The translations under genes were made by a program, and so were the position numbers. Below the pieces are notes generated by a model that worked only from the letters and a program-made list of their open reading frames with translations, ran no database searches and had not been told where the DNA came from. Of a stretch of 64,000 nucleotides of DNA, positions 43,813 through 52,259 are shown one piece after another (the first letter of the stretch is position 1; every line of letters starts with the position of its first letter). The stretch comes from Bacteroidales bacterium (GTDB taxonomy: Bacteria > Bacteroidota > Bacteroidia > Bacteroidales > WCHB1-69). The stretch lies in the NCBI GenBank assembly GCA_017443175.1, contig JAFSOZ010000003.1, positions 411,103 through 475,102 on the forward strand, read 5' to 3'.

Positions 43813-44451
43813 ATGAACATCAAAAACATCCTCGTCGCAGTCCTTGTCGTGGTTTTCGCCACGGGCTGCAACGGACAGAATAAAAACAATGTGGAGACGT
43901 TTCAGGAAACGTCTCTACAGAACGAACAAACATCAAATTCCGGAAATATGAGTAAATCCATCGTCATTTTCTTCTCCCACGCGGGGGATAACTATTCCGT
44001 CGGTGTCATCGACACGGGCAATACAAAAATCGTGGCCGACTACATCAGTGAAATCACTGGCGCCGACCAGTTCGAGATCGTCACCCACAAATACGACGGC
44101 ATGGCCTACACACCGCTCATCGAGCTGGCCAAGAAGGAGGCCGCCGCAGGCGAGTTGCCGCCCTACGAGGGCGCTGCTCCCGACCTCAGCGGCTACGACA
44201 CCGTCTTCATCGGCGGTCCCGTGTGGTGGGGCACCTACCCGCAGGTGATGTTCACGCTGTTCAAGGACATCAACCTCGACGGCAAGACCGTCATCCCCTT
44301 CACCACCCACGAGGGCAGCGGCCTGGCCAGTTGCGCCAGCGACGTGCGGAAAGCCTTCCCGAAGGCCAAGGTCACGGGCGAGTTCAGCATCTACGGTCAC
44401 GAGGTGCGCGGCGGCAAGGCGAAGGTGGAGAAGTGGTTAAAGAGCCTGTAG
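43813..44451 (+). CDS. Flavodoxin, lipoprotein-anchored, with palindrome-encoded insertion
   Basis: 212 residues. Lipobox VVFATGC-NGQNK, flavodoxin domain from KSIVIFFSHAGDNYSVG, and the second FMN loop GYDTVFIGGPVWWGTYPQVM. Against the paralogue at 37567 the only large difference is VETFQETSLQ at residues 27-36 in the linker between lipid anchor and domain, encoded by a 28-bp palindrome plus 2 bp. Last gene of the run; a large inverted repeat follows. Confidence 0.92.
   Translation: MNIKNILVAVLVVVFATGCNGQNKNNVETFQETSLQNEQTSNSGNMSKSIVIFFSHAGDNYSVGVIDTGNTKIVADYISEITGADQFEIVTHKYDGMAYTPLIELAKKEAAAGELPPYEGAAPDLSGYDTVFIGGPVWWGTYPQVMFTLFKDINLDGKTVIPFTTHEGSGLASCASDVRKAFPKAKVTGEFSIYGHEVRGGKAKVEKWLKSL
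43891..43918. repeat. 28-bp palindrome, copy 4 (inside flavodoxin gene)
   Basis: Arms GTGGAGACGTTTC / GAAACGTCTCTAC around AG, one mismatch. Absent from the paralogous gene, where 30 bases are missing at this point and the flanking bases align. Confidence 0.92.
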
Positions 44452-44512
44452 AAGCGGTCTGGCATATCCATTGACGACCATACCATACAATGATAGGACT
44501 TAAAGAAAAATC

Positions 44513-44567
44513 AACCGTAAACGAGCGGAATCGGAAAATTTTTAAATGATTCCGCTCGTTTACGGTT
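44513..44567. promoter_or_regulatory. 20-bp perfect inverted repeat before COG1672 ATPase
   Basis: Arms 44513-44532 and 44548-44567 pair without mismatch around 15 bases. An A and a T run follow, so it can end flavodoxin transcription. It also ends 10 bp before the ATPase -7 box and covers the -33 region, so it may be an operator as well. Confidence 0.8.
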
Positions 44568-44577
44568 ATTTTTTTTT

Positions 44578-44585
44578 TATCTTTG
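44578..44585 (+). promoter_or_regulatory. Promoter -7 box for COG1672 ATPase
   Basis: TATCTTTG, 17 nt before ATG 44603. It excludes the longer frame starting at 44546. Confidence 0.65.
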
Positions 44586-44602
44586 CAAAAAAAATCAAGA
44601 CT

Positions 44603-46036
44603 ATGCTCATAGGAAGAGACAAAGAGAAGCAAATCCTGCAAAACGCTCTTACAGAAGAGTATTCACAGTTCGTCGCTGTGTATGGCCGTCGTCGCGTTGG
44701 CAAGACATTCCTGATCCGAGAGTCCTACGACTACAAATTCACTTTCCAATTCACAGGAGCGGCCAACACATCTTCCCGTAAACAATTGGCCCGCTTTCGT
44801 ATGGCACTGAAAGAGCACGGGCTGACCGATATGGCAAAGGTATTTGCTAACTGGATGACAGCGTTTTCTGAATTAAAACGCTACATAAACCTTCAGCCCG
44901 AGGGAAAGAAGATCATATTCCTCGACGAACTACCTTGGATGGATGCGCCGCGGTCGGGTTTTTTATCGGAGCTTGAATCTTTTTGGAACGGATGGGCTTC
45001 GGCAAGGAAAGATATCGTTTTTGTGGTATGCGGTAGTGCCACCTCTTGGATGGTAAAAAAAATCATCAAAAACAAGGGAGGCCTGCACAACCGACTCACA
45101 CACCGCATTGCCTTGAAACCATTCTCACTTCGTCTGTGCGAAGAACTGGTTCAATCGCGTGGTATCGAAATGACGCGGAAGCAGATACTGAACGGATATA
45201 TGATCTTCGGCGGCGTGCCCTACTATTGGAGTTTATTACAGAAAGGGCATAGTCTTACCCAAGAAATTGACCGTCTTATCTTCACGAACGATGGCGACAT
45301 GTATGATGAGTTCAGCATGTTGTATGCATCGCTCTTCAAGAAACCAGAACCATACATCAAAATCATCAGTTTGTTGGCAGGGAAAAAAGAAGGGATGACA
45401 CGAATAGAACTGATTAACAAAGGCGGATTGGAGGATAACGGTGCGTTGTCAAAGATACTGGACGACCTCGAATGGTGCGGTTTCATCCGCGGATATACCG
45501 TGATTGGCAAACAAGTGAAGGATGAGATCTTCCAACTTATTGACCACTACACCTTGTTTTACTATGAATTCATTCATGGAAAACGCCACGGGAAAAACTT
45601 TTGGCAAGCGATGGAAGGCAAGCCGCAATACAACAACTGGTGCGGAAGGGCATTTGAGCGGGTCTGCTTATGGCACACCGACCAGATAAAGCATAAAATC
45701 GGCATCAGCGGTGTACTCACCAACGAGTATGCTTGGCGTCACGTGCCTAAAGACCAATCCGCAGAGCCGAAATCCGAAGGTGTTCAGATTGACTTGCTCC
45801 TTGACCGCAGTGACGGAATTATTGACCTTTGTGAAATAAAGTATTCAAGTGACAAATATTCTATCACCGAAGCCTATCATGAAAAATTGAACAGGCGAAA
45901 AGCCGTTTTTGCAGAAGTGACAAAAACTAGAAAAGCCTTGCACACGGTGCTCATCACAACCTATGGCCTGGCAAAAAACGCATACGTCGGTGATATTCAG
46001 AATGAAATACAGTTAGACGATTTGTTCTCAGTGTAA
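44603..46036 (+). CDS. AAA-family ATPase with C-terminal DUF234 nuclease-like domain (COG1672 type)
   Basis: 477 residues. Walker A VYGRRRVGKTFLIRE at about 26-40, Walker B IIFLDELPWMDAP, strand VVCGSATSWM. C-terminal GVQIDLLLDRSDGIIDLCEIKYS gives the D...ExK arrangement. Paralogue of 2259, though diverged outside the motifs. It interrupts the redox island between a flavodoxin and an aldo/keto reductase and has its own promoter, so it is probably an independently inserted gene. Role unknown. Confidence 0.87.
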   Translation: MLIGRDKEKQILQNALTEEYSQFVAVYGRRRVGKTFLIRESYDYKFTFQFTGAANTSSRKQLARFRMALKEHGLTDMAKVFANWMTAFSELKRYINLQPEGKKIIFLDELPWMDAPRSGFLSELESFWNGWASARKDIVFVVCGSATSWMVKKIIKNKGGLHNRLTHRIALKPFSLRLCEELVQSRGIEMTRKQILNGYMIFGGVPYYWSLLQKGHSLTQEIDRLIFTNDGDMYDEFSMLYASLFKKPEPYIKIISLLAGKKEGMTRIELINKGGLEDNGALSKILDDLEWCGFIRGYTVIGKQVKDEIFQLIDHYTLFYYEFIHGKRHGKNFWQAMEGKPQYNNWCGRAFERVCLWHTDQIKHKIGISGVLTNEYAWRHVPKDQSAEPKSEGVQIDLLLDRSDGIIDLCEIKYSSDKYSITEAYHEKLNRRKAVFAEVTKTRKALHTVLITTYGLAKNAYVGDIQNEIQLDDLFSV

Positions 46037-46112
46037 TTGATGAGGACATAATTTTAACATAGTATTTGCGTCTTGCAAAAACAAAAAGGGTAATCAAAAG
46101 CATCCTGAAATT

Positions 46113-47078
46113 ATGAAATACACACAATTAGGAAACACTGGCATTGAAGTCAGCCGCATTTGCGTCGGCTGTATGTCGTACGGGGAGCCCTCGGAGGACT
46201 TCCACCTGTGGACTCTCAACCAGGAGGAGTCCACGAAGATGATCAAGCACGCCCTCGACCTCGGGGTGAACTTCTTCGACACCGCCAACGGCTATTCGCA
46301 CGGCACCAGTGAGGAGTTCTTAGGCAAAGCGCTGAAAGACCTCGGCGTCGCCCGCGACCAGGTGGTGCTCGCCTCAAAAGTCTATTTCAACGAGGGCAAG
46401 CTCTCCGCCGCGGCCATCCGTCGCGAGATCGACGGCACGCTGCAACGTCTTGGCAGCGACTACCTCGACCTCTACCAGATCCACCGTTTCGACTACGGCA
46501 CGCCCATCGAGGAGACGATGCAGGCGCTGCACGAGTTAGTGCGGAGCGGCAAAGTGCGTGCCATCGGTGCCTCGGCGATGTACGGCTACCAGTTCCACAA
46601 CATGCAGATCTGCGCCGAGCGCAACGGTTGGACGCTGTTCTCCACGCTGCAGAACCACTACAACCTCCTCTACCGCGAGGACGAGCGTGAGCTGATTCCC
46701 GTGGCGAAACAGTACGGCGTGTCGCTCATCCCTTACTCTCCCCTCGCCAGCGGACACCTCACCCGCAAGGAGTGGAATAGCGCGTCCAAGCGCAACGAGA
46801 CCGACAAGGTGATGCACAGCAAATACGACCACGCCATGGAGAACGACATGCAGATTGTCGCCCGTGTGGCGGAGGTGGCGGAGCGTCTCGGTGTGACGAT
46901 GACGGAAGTGGCGTTGGCCTGGCTGCTGAAGCGGGGTGTCGCCGCGCCCATCGTGGGAGCCACGAAAGTGCCGCACTTCAACGATGCGGTCCGCGCCCTG
47001 GAACTCGACCTCAGTGACGAAGATGCCACCTACCTCGAAGAGCCCTACAAGGCGCACGAGGTGGTGGGAGCGTTGTGA
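46113..47078 (+). CDS. Aldo/keto reductase, AKR11/YajO-like
   Basis: 321 residues, a different AKR branch from the three before it: MKYTQLGNTGIEVSRICVGCMSYGEP at the start, NFFDTANGYSHGTSEEFLG (D, Y), VLASKVY (K), YQIHRFDYGTPIEETM (H), and cofactor end LKRGVAAPIVGATKVPHFNDAVRAL. NADP(H)-dependent oxidoreduction of small carbonyls. A mini-hairpin array follows its stop codon. Confidence 0.93.
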   Translation: MKYTQLGNTGIEVSRICVGCMSYGEPSEDFHLWTLNQEESTKMIKHALDLGVNFFDTANGYSHGTSEEFLGKALKDLGVARDQVVLASKVYFNEGKLSAAAIRREIDGTLQRLGSDYLDLYQIHRFDYGTPIEETMQALHELVRSGKVRAIGASAMYGYQFHNMQICAERNGWTLFSTLQNHYNLLYREDERELIPVAKQYGVSLIPYSPLASGHLTRKEWNSASKRNETDKVMHSKYDHAMENDMQIVARVAEVAERLGVTMTEVALAWLLKRGVAAPIVGATKVPHFNDAVRALELDLSDEDATYLEEPYKAHEVVGAL

Positions 47079-47084
47079 GTGCTG

Positions 47085-47180
47085 TGAGCTCCGCTTTTGA
47101 TTAGCCTACGGCTGTTAGTTAGCTTCGCTGTTGATTAGCTCCGCTGTTAATGACTTCGTGTTAACATTCACTTATTAACA
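47085..47180. repeat. Mini-hairpin array, copy A
   Basis: Successive units of about 14-16 bp with tiny stems AGC-TTC-GCT, AGC-TCC-GCT, AGCC-TAC-GGCT separated by TGTTAGTT or TGTTGATT, ending CTTCGTGTTAACATTCAC. About 85 bp are shared with 60407-60500. No coding potential. It sits between an aldo/keto reductase gene and the first abiE promoter. Confidence 0.7.
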
Positions 47181-47203
47181 CGAAGTCACCAGCTTTCCGT
47201 TTC

Positions 47204-47241
47204 ATTCAAGAAAAGTTGTATCTTTGCAGCGTCTTTTGAAT
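47204..47241 (+). promoter_or_regulatory. Promoter/operator of abiE copy 1
   Basis: ATTCAA (47204-47209) and TTGAAT (47236-47241) flank the -7 box TATCTTTG (47219-47226). AbiEi antitoxins studied elsewhere repress by binding inverted repeats in their promoter; this is the matching site by position. Confidence 0.6.
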
Positions 47242-47252
47242 AAAATGAGATA

Positions 47253-47873
47253 ATGACCTACTTGGAGTTCAGGGAACAGTGGCACGGGATGGGATGTTTC
47301 AACGTCTATCAAATCCGTGCATGGAAGCCGGGATTCGACCGAAGCAACTTCACACGCTGGGTGAAGCGGGGCTATCTGTCGAAACTGCGGCAGGACTGGT
47401 ATGCTTTCAGCGACCTGAAGGGCACTCCCGAGATGGCGCGTTTCATAGCGCAGCGCATCTACACGCCGTCGTACATCAGCCTGCACTACGCCCTGTCGTT
47501 CTACGGCATCATTCCCGAGGCGGTGACCGACATCACCTGCGTCACCTCTAACCGCACAGCGGCCTACCACAACGACTTCGGCCGCTTCAGCTACCAGACC
47601 GTCAAGCCCGATCTTTTCTTCGGCTTCCGCCAGATGCCCGTTTCGCCTCAAGGCAGCTACATGTTAGCTTTTCCGGAGAAGGCCATCCTCGACCTGCTTT
47701 ACCTCTACCCGCAATACAACACCGCCGAGGCCTTGTTGGAGTTGCGTTTCGACGAATGGTGGATGCGGGAGGAACTGGACAAGGATCGACTGACGACTTA
47801 CGCAACGCAGAGCGGCAACAAAGCGCTGCAAGAACGAATACAATTGTTGATGAAAACTTATACAGATGATTGA
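47253..47873 (+). CDS. abiEi: AbiEi-family antitoxin, copy 1
   Basis: 206 residues. N-terminal winged-helix region (YQIRAWKPGFDRSNFTRWVKRGYLSKLRQDWYAFSD), then the AbiEi core (YISLHYALSFYGIIPEAVTDITCVTSNRT...KPDLFFGF, FPEKAILDLLYLYP). Type IV antitoxin that represses its operon and counteracts the AbiEii nucleotidyltransferase toxin. Overlaps the toxin gene by 8 bp. Copy 2 at 61835 differs at 10 of 206 residues. Confidence 0.9.
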   Translation: MTYLEFREQWHGMGCFNVYQIRAWKPGFDRSNFTRWVKRGYLSKLRQDWYAFSDLKGTPEMARFIAQRIYTPSYISLHYALSFYGIIPEAVTDITCVTSNRTAAYHNDFGRFSYQTVKPDLFFGFRQMPVSPQGSYMLAFPEKAILDLLYLYPQYNTAEALLELRFDEWWMREELDKDRLTTYATQSGNKALQERIQLLMKTYTDD

Positions 47874-48654
47874 TTTACAGTCCATATTGGCCTACTATCC
47901 ACCGCAACTTGCCGCGAATGCCGCTTTCCACAAGCACATCTTGAAGGAATACATTAAGCTGTTGGCGTTGGAACACCTTTCGCAATCGCCCTACGCGCCC
48001 AAATTGGTGTTCATCGGCGGAACCAACCTGCGCCTTGTCCTCGGATTAGACCGTTTCTCCGAGGATTTGGACTTCGACTGCAAGCGACTGACGGCTGACG
48101 AGTTTGTCTCGATGACCGACGCGTTGGTCGAGCACCTTCGACTCAACGGTTTGCGCGTGGAGCTGCGCGACAAGGAGAATCCCCGGTTGACGGCTTTCCG
48201 CCGCAACATCTACTTCCCGGAACTGCTGTTCGACCTAAATCTCACCGGTCATCGGGAGGAAAGGTTTTTGATGAAGATCGAAGCCCAGGACCAAGGGGTG
48301 GACTACATACCGCAGACGGCGATGGTCAGCCGCAACGGCTTCTTTTTCCCCGTGACGGTTCCGGCCAAGGGAACCATGCTCTCCATGAAACTTGCGGCAC
48401 TGCTGGCCCGGGGCAAAGGACGCGACTTCTACGACACCATTTTCCTCTGGCAACAGACCGACCCCGACTACGAATTCCTTCGCCAACGGTGTGGGATCGA
48501 CAGTCCCCAAATGTTGAAGAAAGCGCTATCCGACAAACTTGACACCACTGACCTTGAACTAAAGCAGAAAGACTTCGAACATCTGCTCTTCAACCCTTCG
48601 CGCAGCGCACAGATACTGCATTTCAAGCAATTTATAGACAGCAAATTAGAATAA
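47866..48654 (+). CDS. abiEii: AbiEii-family nucleotidyltransferase toxin, copy 1
   Basis: 262 residues. Nucleotidyltransferase core VFIGGTNLRLVLGLDRFSEDLDFD (GGT...L and RFSxDLDFD), then MKIEAQDQGVDY and LSMKLAALLARGKGRDFYDTIFL, the K/D positions of the AbiEii/AbiGii family. Abortive-infection and plasmid-stabilising toxins of this type block growth by nucleotide transfer. All motifs are intact. Copy 2 at 62448 differs at 11 of 262 residues. Confidence 0.92.
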   Translation: MIDLQSILAYYPPQLAANAAFHKHILKEYIKLLALEHLSQSPYAPKLVFIGGTNLRLVLGLDRFSEDLDFDCKRLTADEFVSMTDALVEHLRLNGLRVELRDKENPRLTAFRRNIYFPELLFDLNLTGHREERFLMKIEAQDQGVDYIPQTAMVSRNGFFFPVTVPAKGTMLSMKLAALLARGKGRDFYDTIFLWQQTDPDYEFLRQRCGIDSPQMLKKALSDKLDTTDLELKQKDFEHLLFNPSRSAQILHFKQFIDSKLE

Positions 48655-48659
48655 TAACA

Positions 48660-49772
48660 ATGAAAAAACTCATCATCCTTGCCCTCGCGGCGCTGACACT
48701 GGCCGCCTGCGGCAACAAGCAAGAAACAAAAAACAACGAGAATATGAAACAAGAACTGAACCTCACGCAGGAGTGGGATAAGGTGTTCCCCCTCAGCGAC
48801 AAAGTGAACCACCGCAAGGTGACGTTTGAAACACAATACGGCCTGACCTTGGCCGCAGACCTTTACACGCCCGTAGGGGCGAATAATGATTCGCCCACAC
48901 GTCTCCCCGCCATCGCTGTGAGCGGTCCCTTCGGAGCTGTGAAAGAGCAGAGCAGCGGTCTTTATGCCATGCGCATGGCTGAGCGTGGTTTCGTGGCATT
49001 GGCTTTCGACCCGTCATATACGGGTGAGAGCAGCGGCGAACCCCGTCGCACGGCCTCGCCCGACATCAACACCGAGGACTTCATGGCTGCCGTTGATTTC
49101 CTGTCGCAGTTAGAAAATGTGGATCCCGAGCGCATCGGCATCATCGGCATCTGCGGCTGGGGCGACATCGCCCTGAACGCCGCCGCTGCCGACACCCGCA
49201 TCAAGGCCACCGTGGCCAGCACGATGTACGACATGACCCGCATCAGCGGCAACGGCTACTACGACAGCGACAACAACGAGGAGGCCCGTCACGCCGCCCG
49301 CGAGGCAATGGCCAAGCAGCGTCTCGCCGACCCATTGGCCATGGCCGGCGGTGTCATCGACCCGGTACCCGACGATGCCCCGCAGTTTGTGAAGGACTAT
49401 CACGCCTACTACAAGACCCCGCGCGGCTACCACGTGCGCAGCGGCAACAGCAACGACGGCTGGCGTGTCATCGGCACACAGGCCTTTGCTAACAGCCGTT
49501 TCCTCTACTATATCAATGAGATACGCTCAGCCGTCCTCGTGATGCACGGCGAGAAGGCCCACAGCCGCTACTTCGGCGAGGCGGCCTACCACTACATGGT
49601 GGATGGCAAGGCCGAGGGCTACAACTTCATCGGCAAGACGAATCCCAATCCCGACAACAAGCAGCTGCTCATCATCCCCGGTGCCACCCACTGCGACCTC
49701 TACGACGGCGGCGAGGGCAACTACATCCCGTGGGACACGCTGGCGGAGTTTTTCGGGAAGAATCTTAAATAG
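48660..49772 (+). CDS. Alpha/beta-hydrolase lipoprotein with cysteine nucleophile
   Basis: 370 residues. Lipobox TLAAC-GNKQ. Dienelactone-hydrolase-like domain: oxyanion region AIAVSGPFGAVKEQSSGLYA, nucleophile elbow GICGWGD with C165 in place of serine, and histidine in PGATHCDLYDGG. Residues 72-81 (VGANNDSPTR) are encoded by a 28-bp palindrome lying between DLYTP and LPAIAVSG. Starts 5 bp after the abiEii stop codon, so an AbiE module appears to sit directly in front of it. Substrate unknown. Confidence 0.9.
   Translation: MKKLIILALAALTLAACGNKQETKNNENMKQELNLTQEWDKVFPLSDKVNHRKVTFETQYGLTLAADLYTPVGANNDSPTRLPAIAVSGPFGAVKEQSSGLYAMRMAERGFVALAFDPSYTGESSGEPRRTASPDINTEDFMAAVDFLSQLENVDPERIGIIGICGWGDIALNAAAADTRIKATVASTMYDMTRISGNGYYDSDNNEEARHAAREAMAKQRLADPLAMAGGVIDPVPDDAPQFVKDYHAYYKTPRGYHVRSGNSNDGWRVIGTQAFANSRFLYYINEIRSAVLVMHGEKAHSRYFGEAAYHYMVDGKAEGYNFIGKTNPNPDNKQLLIIPGATHCDLYDGGEGNYIPWDTLAEFFGKNLK
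48873..48900. repeat. 28-bp palindrome, copy 5 (inside hydrolase gene)
   Basis: GTAGGGGCGAAT-AATG-ATTCGCCCACAC: same length and GTAG start as copies 1-4 but a different arm sequence, so a second subtype. Confidence 0.75.
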
Positions 49773-49800
49773 CAACCATAGCCTGACGCCTCTGAGCGGA

Positions 49801-49914
49801 TGCCCATAGTGCTGACTGGTTTGGCAGCATTTACCGAGGAGTCCAAACGAAAGTATCGCGAGGGGCATTGGGAGGAAGACCTACAAAAGCATTCAATGCA
49901 GGCAGGCGCATAGC
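49801..49914 (+). other. Unassigned remnant between hydrolase and MDR genes
   Basis: The 202-bp gap 49773-49974 has a 37-codon frame (MPIVLTGLAAFTEESKRKYREGHWEED...) that does not match a known family by eye. Another frame is open to 49941. Probably the tail of a deleted gene. Confidence 0.2.
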
Positions 49915-49974
49915 GGGAAAATATCACAAAGTAGATAAATAACTAAATAGACACTTATAAATTATCGAAACAAT

Positions 49975-50988
49975 ATGAAAGCTGCAATCTTAGAAAACTA
50001 CAGCAAAAAAGGCGGGGATCTCGTCATCCGTGAGGTCCCCGTGCCGGAAATGGGGCGTGGTGACGTGCTCGTCAACGTGAGGACGGCTGGTGTGAACCCG
50101 CTCGACAACATGATTATACGGGGCGAGGTGAAACTGATTACCCCATACAAGATGCCGCTTGTCATGGGCAACGAATTCGCGGGCATCGTGGAGAAAACGG
50201 GTGCCGATGTCACCGGCTTTTCGGCAGGCGACCGCGTCTATGGCCGTTTGCCACTCAACCGTATCGGTGCTTTCGCTGAGCAGGTGGCGGTAGAGGCTTC
50301 AGCCATTGCCAAGGTGCCGGACTACCTTTCCGACGAGGAGGCCGCCGCTGTTCCGCTCACGGCCCTTACCGCACTGCAGGCATTGGAGCTCCTGAAGGCC
50401 AAAGCCGGTGACAGGCTTTTCATCAGCGGCGGTACGGGCAGCTTCGGCGCAATGGCTATTCCTATCGCCAAGAGCAAAGGACTGCACGTTATCACCAACG
50501 GCAACGCCGCCGGACAGGAGCGGGTCTCGGCTCTCGGTGCCGACCGTTTTATCGACTACAAAACGGAAGACTACGCCCAAACACTCAAGGATGTGGACTG
50601 CGTTATCGACACTCTTGGCGACAGCGAGCTGCCCAAGGAATTCAGTATCCTGAAACAAGGCGGCCAATTGGTGTCGCTTCGGGGACTGCCCAACGGCGAG
50701 TTTGCCCGTCGAGTGGGGATGCCGTTCATAAAATGCCTGCTCTTCAAGATGGCGGGAATTAAATACGACCGGATGGCCGCCAAGAACGGACAACACTACC
50801 ATTTCATCTTCGTGCACGAAGACGGCCGAGGCCTACAGCAGGTGTCGGATCTTTTCGCCGAAAAGCACATCACCGCCTCCGTGGATACTATTTTCGCACT
50901 GGATGAGGTGAACCAGGCCCTCAAGAAGGTGGCCGCAGGCGGGTCCAACGGAAAAACGGTGCTGAAAATCAACAATAATCCTGTCTAA
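49975..50988 (+). CDS. Zinc-independent MDR oxidoreductase (quinone reductase-like)
   Basis: 337 residues of the medium-chain dehydrogenase/reductase family. GroES-like half (GRGDVLVNVRTAGVNPLDNMIIRGEV...MGNEFAGIVEKTGADV), NADPH loop LFISGGTGSFGAMAIPIAKSKGLHV, and an end LDEVNQALKKVAAGGSNGKTVLKI. The zinc-binding Cys/His residues of alcohol dehydrogenases are absent, as in quinone oxidoreductases and enoyl reductases. Fits the redox island; exact acceptor unknown. Confidence 0.92.
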   Translation: MKAAILENYSKKGGDLVIREVPVPEMGRGDVLVNVRTAGVNPLDNMIIRGEVKLITPYKMPLVMGNEFAGIVEKTGADVTGFSAGDRVYGRLPLNRIGAFAEQVAVEASAIAKVPDYLSDEEAAAVPLTALTALQALELLKAKAGDRLFISGGTGSFGAMAIPIAKSKGLHVITNGNAAGQERVSALGADRFIDYKTEDYAQTLKDVDCVIDTLGDSELPKEFSILKQGGQLVSLRGLPNGEFARRVGMPFIKCLLFKMAGIKYDRMAAKNGQHYHFIFVHEDGRGLQQVSDLFAEKHITASVDTIFALDEVNQALKKVAAGGSNGKTVLKINNNPV

Positions 50989-51087
50989 TAGAAATGCCTG
51001 CGCAGCCACAAAGCAAAGGCGAGCTTAGCAAGGTGCAGGTGGCTAAACAATTGTATTAAGAATAATTATTTTTAACAAACAACCAAA

Positions 51088-51624
51088 ATGAAAAAAGTAA
51101 CCGTAATTTCAACCAGTCTCCGCCCGGGCTCGAACAGCCACGCGATGGCGGAGCAGTTTGTCAGGGGCGCGGAAGCCGCCGGGCATCAAGTGGAGTTTGT
51201 CTCGCTGAGAGGCAAGGAAATCAAGTTCTGCATCGGCTGCCTGTCGTGTCAGAAGACGGGCGCGTGCGTCATCAAAGACGATGTGCCGGCCATCATGGAG
51301 AGCGTGCTCAACGCCGATGTGGTCTGCTGGGCCACGCCCATCTACTACTACGAGATGAGCGGCCAAATGAAGACCCTCATCGACCGCATGAACGAAATGT
51401 ACCCCAAGGACTACAAGTTCCGCGACGTCTATCTGCTGACCACGGCAGCCGAGGACGAGGAGTTCGTGCCGAAGCGCGCCGAGGGCGGCCTCACCGGCTG
51501 GATCGACTGTTACGGCAAGTCCACGCTCAAGGGCCACCTCTTCTGTGGCAGCGTGGGCGGCCCGAACGAGACTGCCAGCAACGCCAAGTTGCAAGAGGCG
51601 TTTGAGATGGGAAAGAATGTCTGA
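51088..51624 (+). CDS. Flavodoxin-fold NAD(P)H-dependent FMN reductase
   Basis: 178 residues. STSLRPGSNSHAMAEQFVRGAE for the phosphate loop, FCIGCLSCQKTGACVIKDDVPAI with a C-x2-C-x5-C pattern, and ATPIYYYEMSGQMKTLIDRMNEMYPKDY for the flavin loop. C-terminal NAKLQEAFEMGKNV. Two further copies of that last segment occur downstream without the rest of the gene (52260-52375 and 52600-52653). Confidence 0.9.
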   Translation: MKKVTVISTSLRPGSNSHAMAEQFVRGAEAAGHQVEFVSLRGKEIKFCIGCLSCQKTGACVIKDDVPAIMESVLNADVVCWATPIYYYEMSGQMKTLIDRMNEMYPKDYKFRDVYLLTTAAEDEEFVPKRAEGGLTGWIDCYGKSTLKGHLFCGSVGGPNETASNAKLQEAFEMGKNV

Positions 51625-51795
51625 TTTCTGTTCACAAATAGTCTTCCAGATTTCATTCATTCGCCAGAATGCAATCCATAGTCCAAGAAGAAATATAGTC
51701 CCTGATTGTATTTCATTATTTTTTTGTATATTTGTAGTCTTAAAAATCTTCATAAAAGAAAAACTGATCAGAATTATTAATCAAAAAACAAAAAA

Positions 51796-52239
51796 ATGAG
51801 ACACTTTGCCTTTATTGCATTAACAATTTCAATATTTATGAACCTTTGTGCCTGCAACGACGATGACAAGCGCCCCATCAACTTTAGCGAACTGCCACAA
51901 AGTTCACAAACCTTTGTAAAAACGTATTTTTCTGACAAACAAATATCTGCGGTTTTTAAAGAAACCCACGGAAATAATGAGTACGAAGTGTGTTTCAGCG
52001 ATGGAGCGCAAATAGAATTTACCAGCAAAGGCGATTGGGATGAGGTGAGAGATCGCGATGAGGATGGTATACCCACTGGATTTCTGCCTACAGCCTTGAC
52101 GAACTATGTCGCCACAAATTTCCCCGGGGTTAACATCATCGAAATCAACAAAGAACGCTCCAAGTTCGAAGTGGAACTCCGCAATGGTATTGAACTGGTG
52201 TTTGACCAGAATGGAAATTTCCTCCACTACGACGACTAA
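51796..52239 (+). CDS. PepSY-like (DUF2874) lipoprotein
   Basis: 147 residues. Lipobox FMNLC-AC-NDDDK. Two repeats of the PepSY-like pattern: NFSELPQSSQTFVKTYFSDKQI...YEVCFSDGAQIEFTSKGDW, then FLPTALTNYVATNFPGVNIIEI...FEVELRNGIELVFDQNGNF. Small periplasmic or outer-membrane protein family common in Bacteroidales; function unknown. Confidence 0.85.
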   Translation: MRHFAFIALTISIFMNLCACNDDDKRPINFSELPQSSQTFVKTYFSDKQISAVFKETHGNNEYEVCFSDGAQIEFTSKGDWDEVRDRDEDGIPTGFLPTALTNYVATNFPGVNIIEINKERSKFEVELRNGIELVFDQNGNFLHYDD

Positions 52240-52259
52240 CAGCGCAAATTGATAGATTT

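Noticed and set aside
44546-44602. Longer N terminus of the second COG1672 ATPase
   Set aside because: It is translated from the inverted repeat and promoter region; the paralogue at 2259 begins at the position equivalent to 44603.
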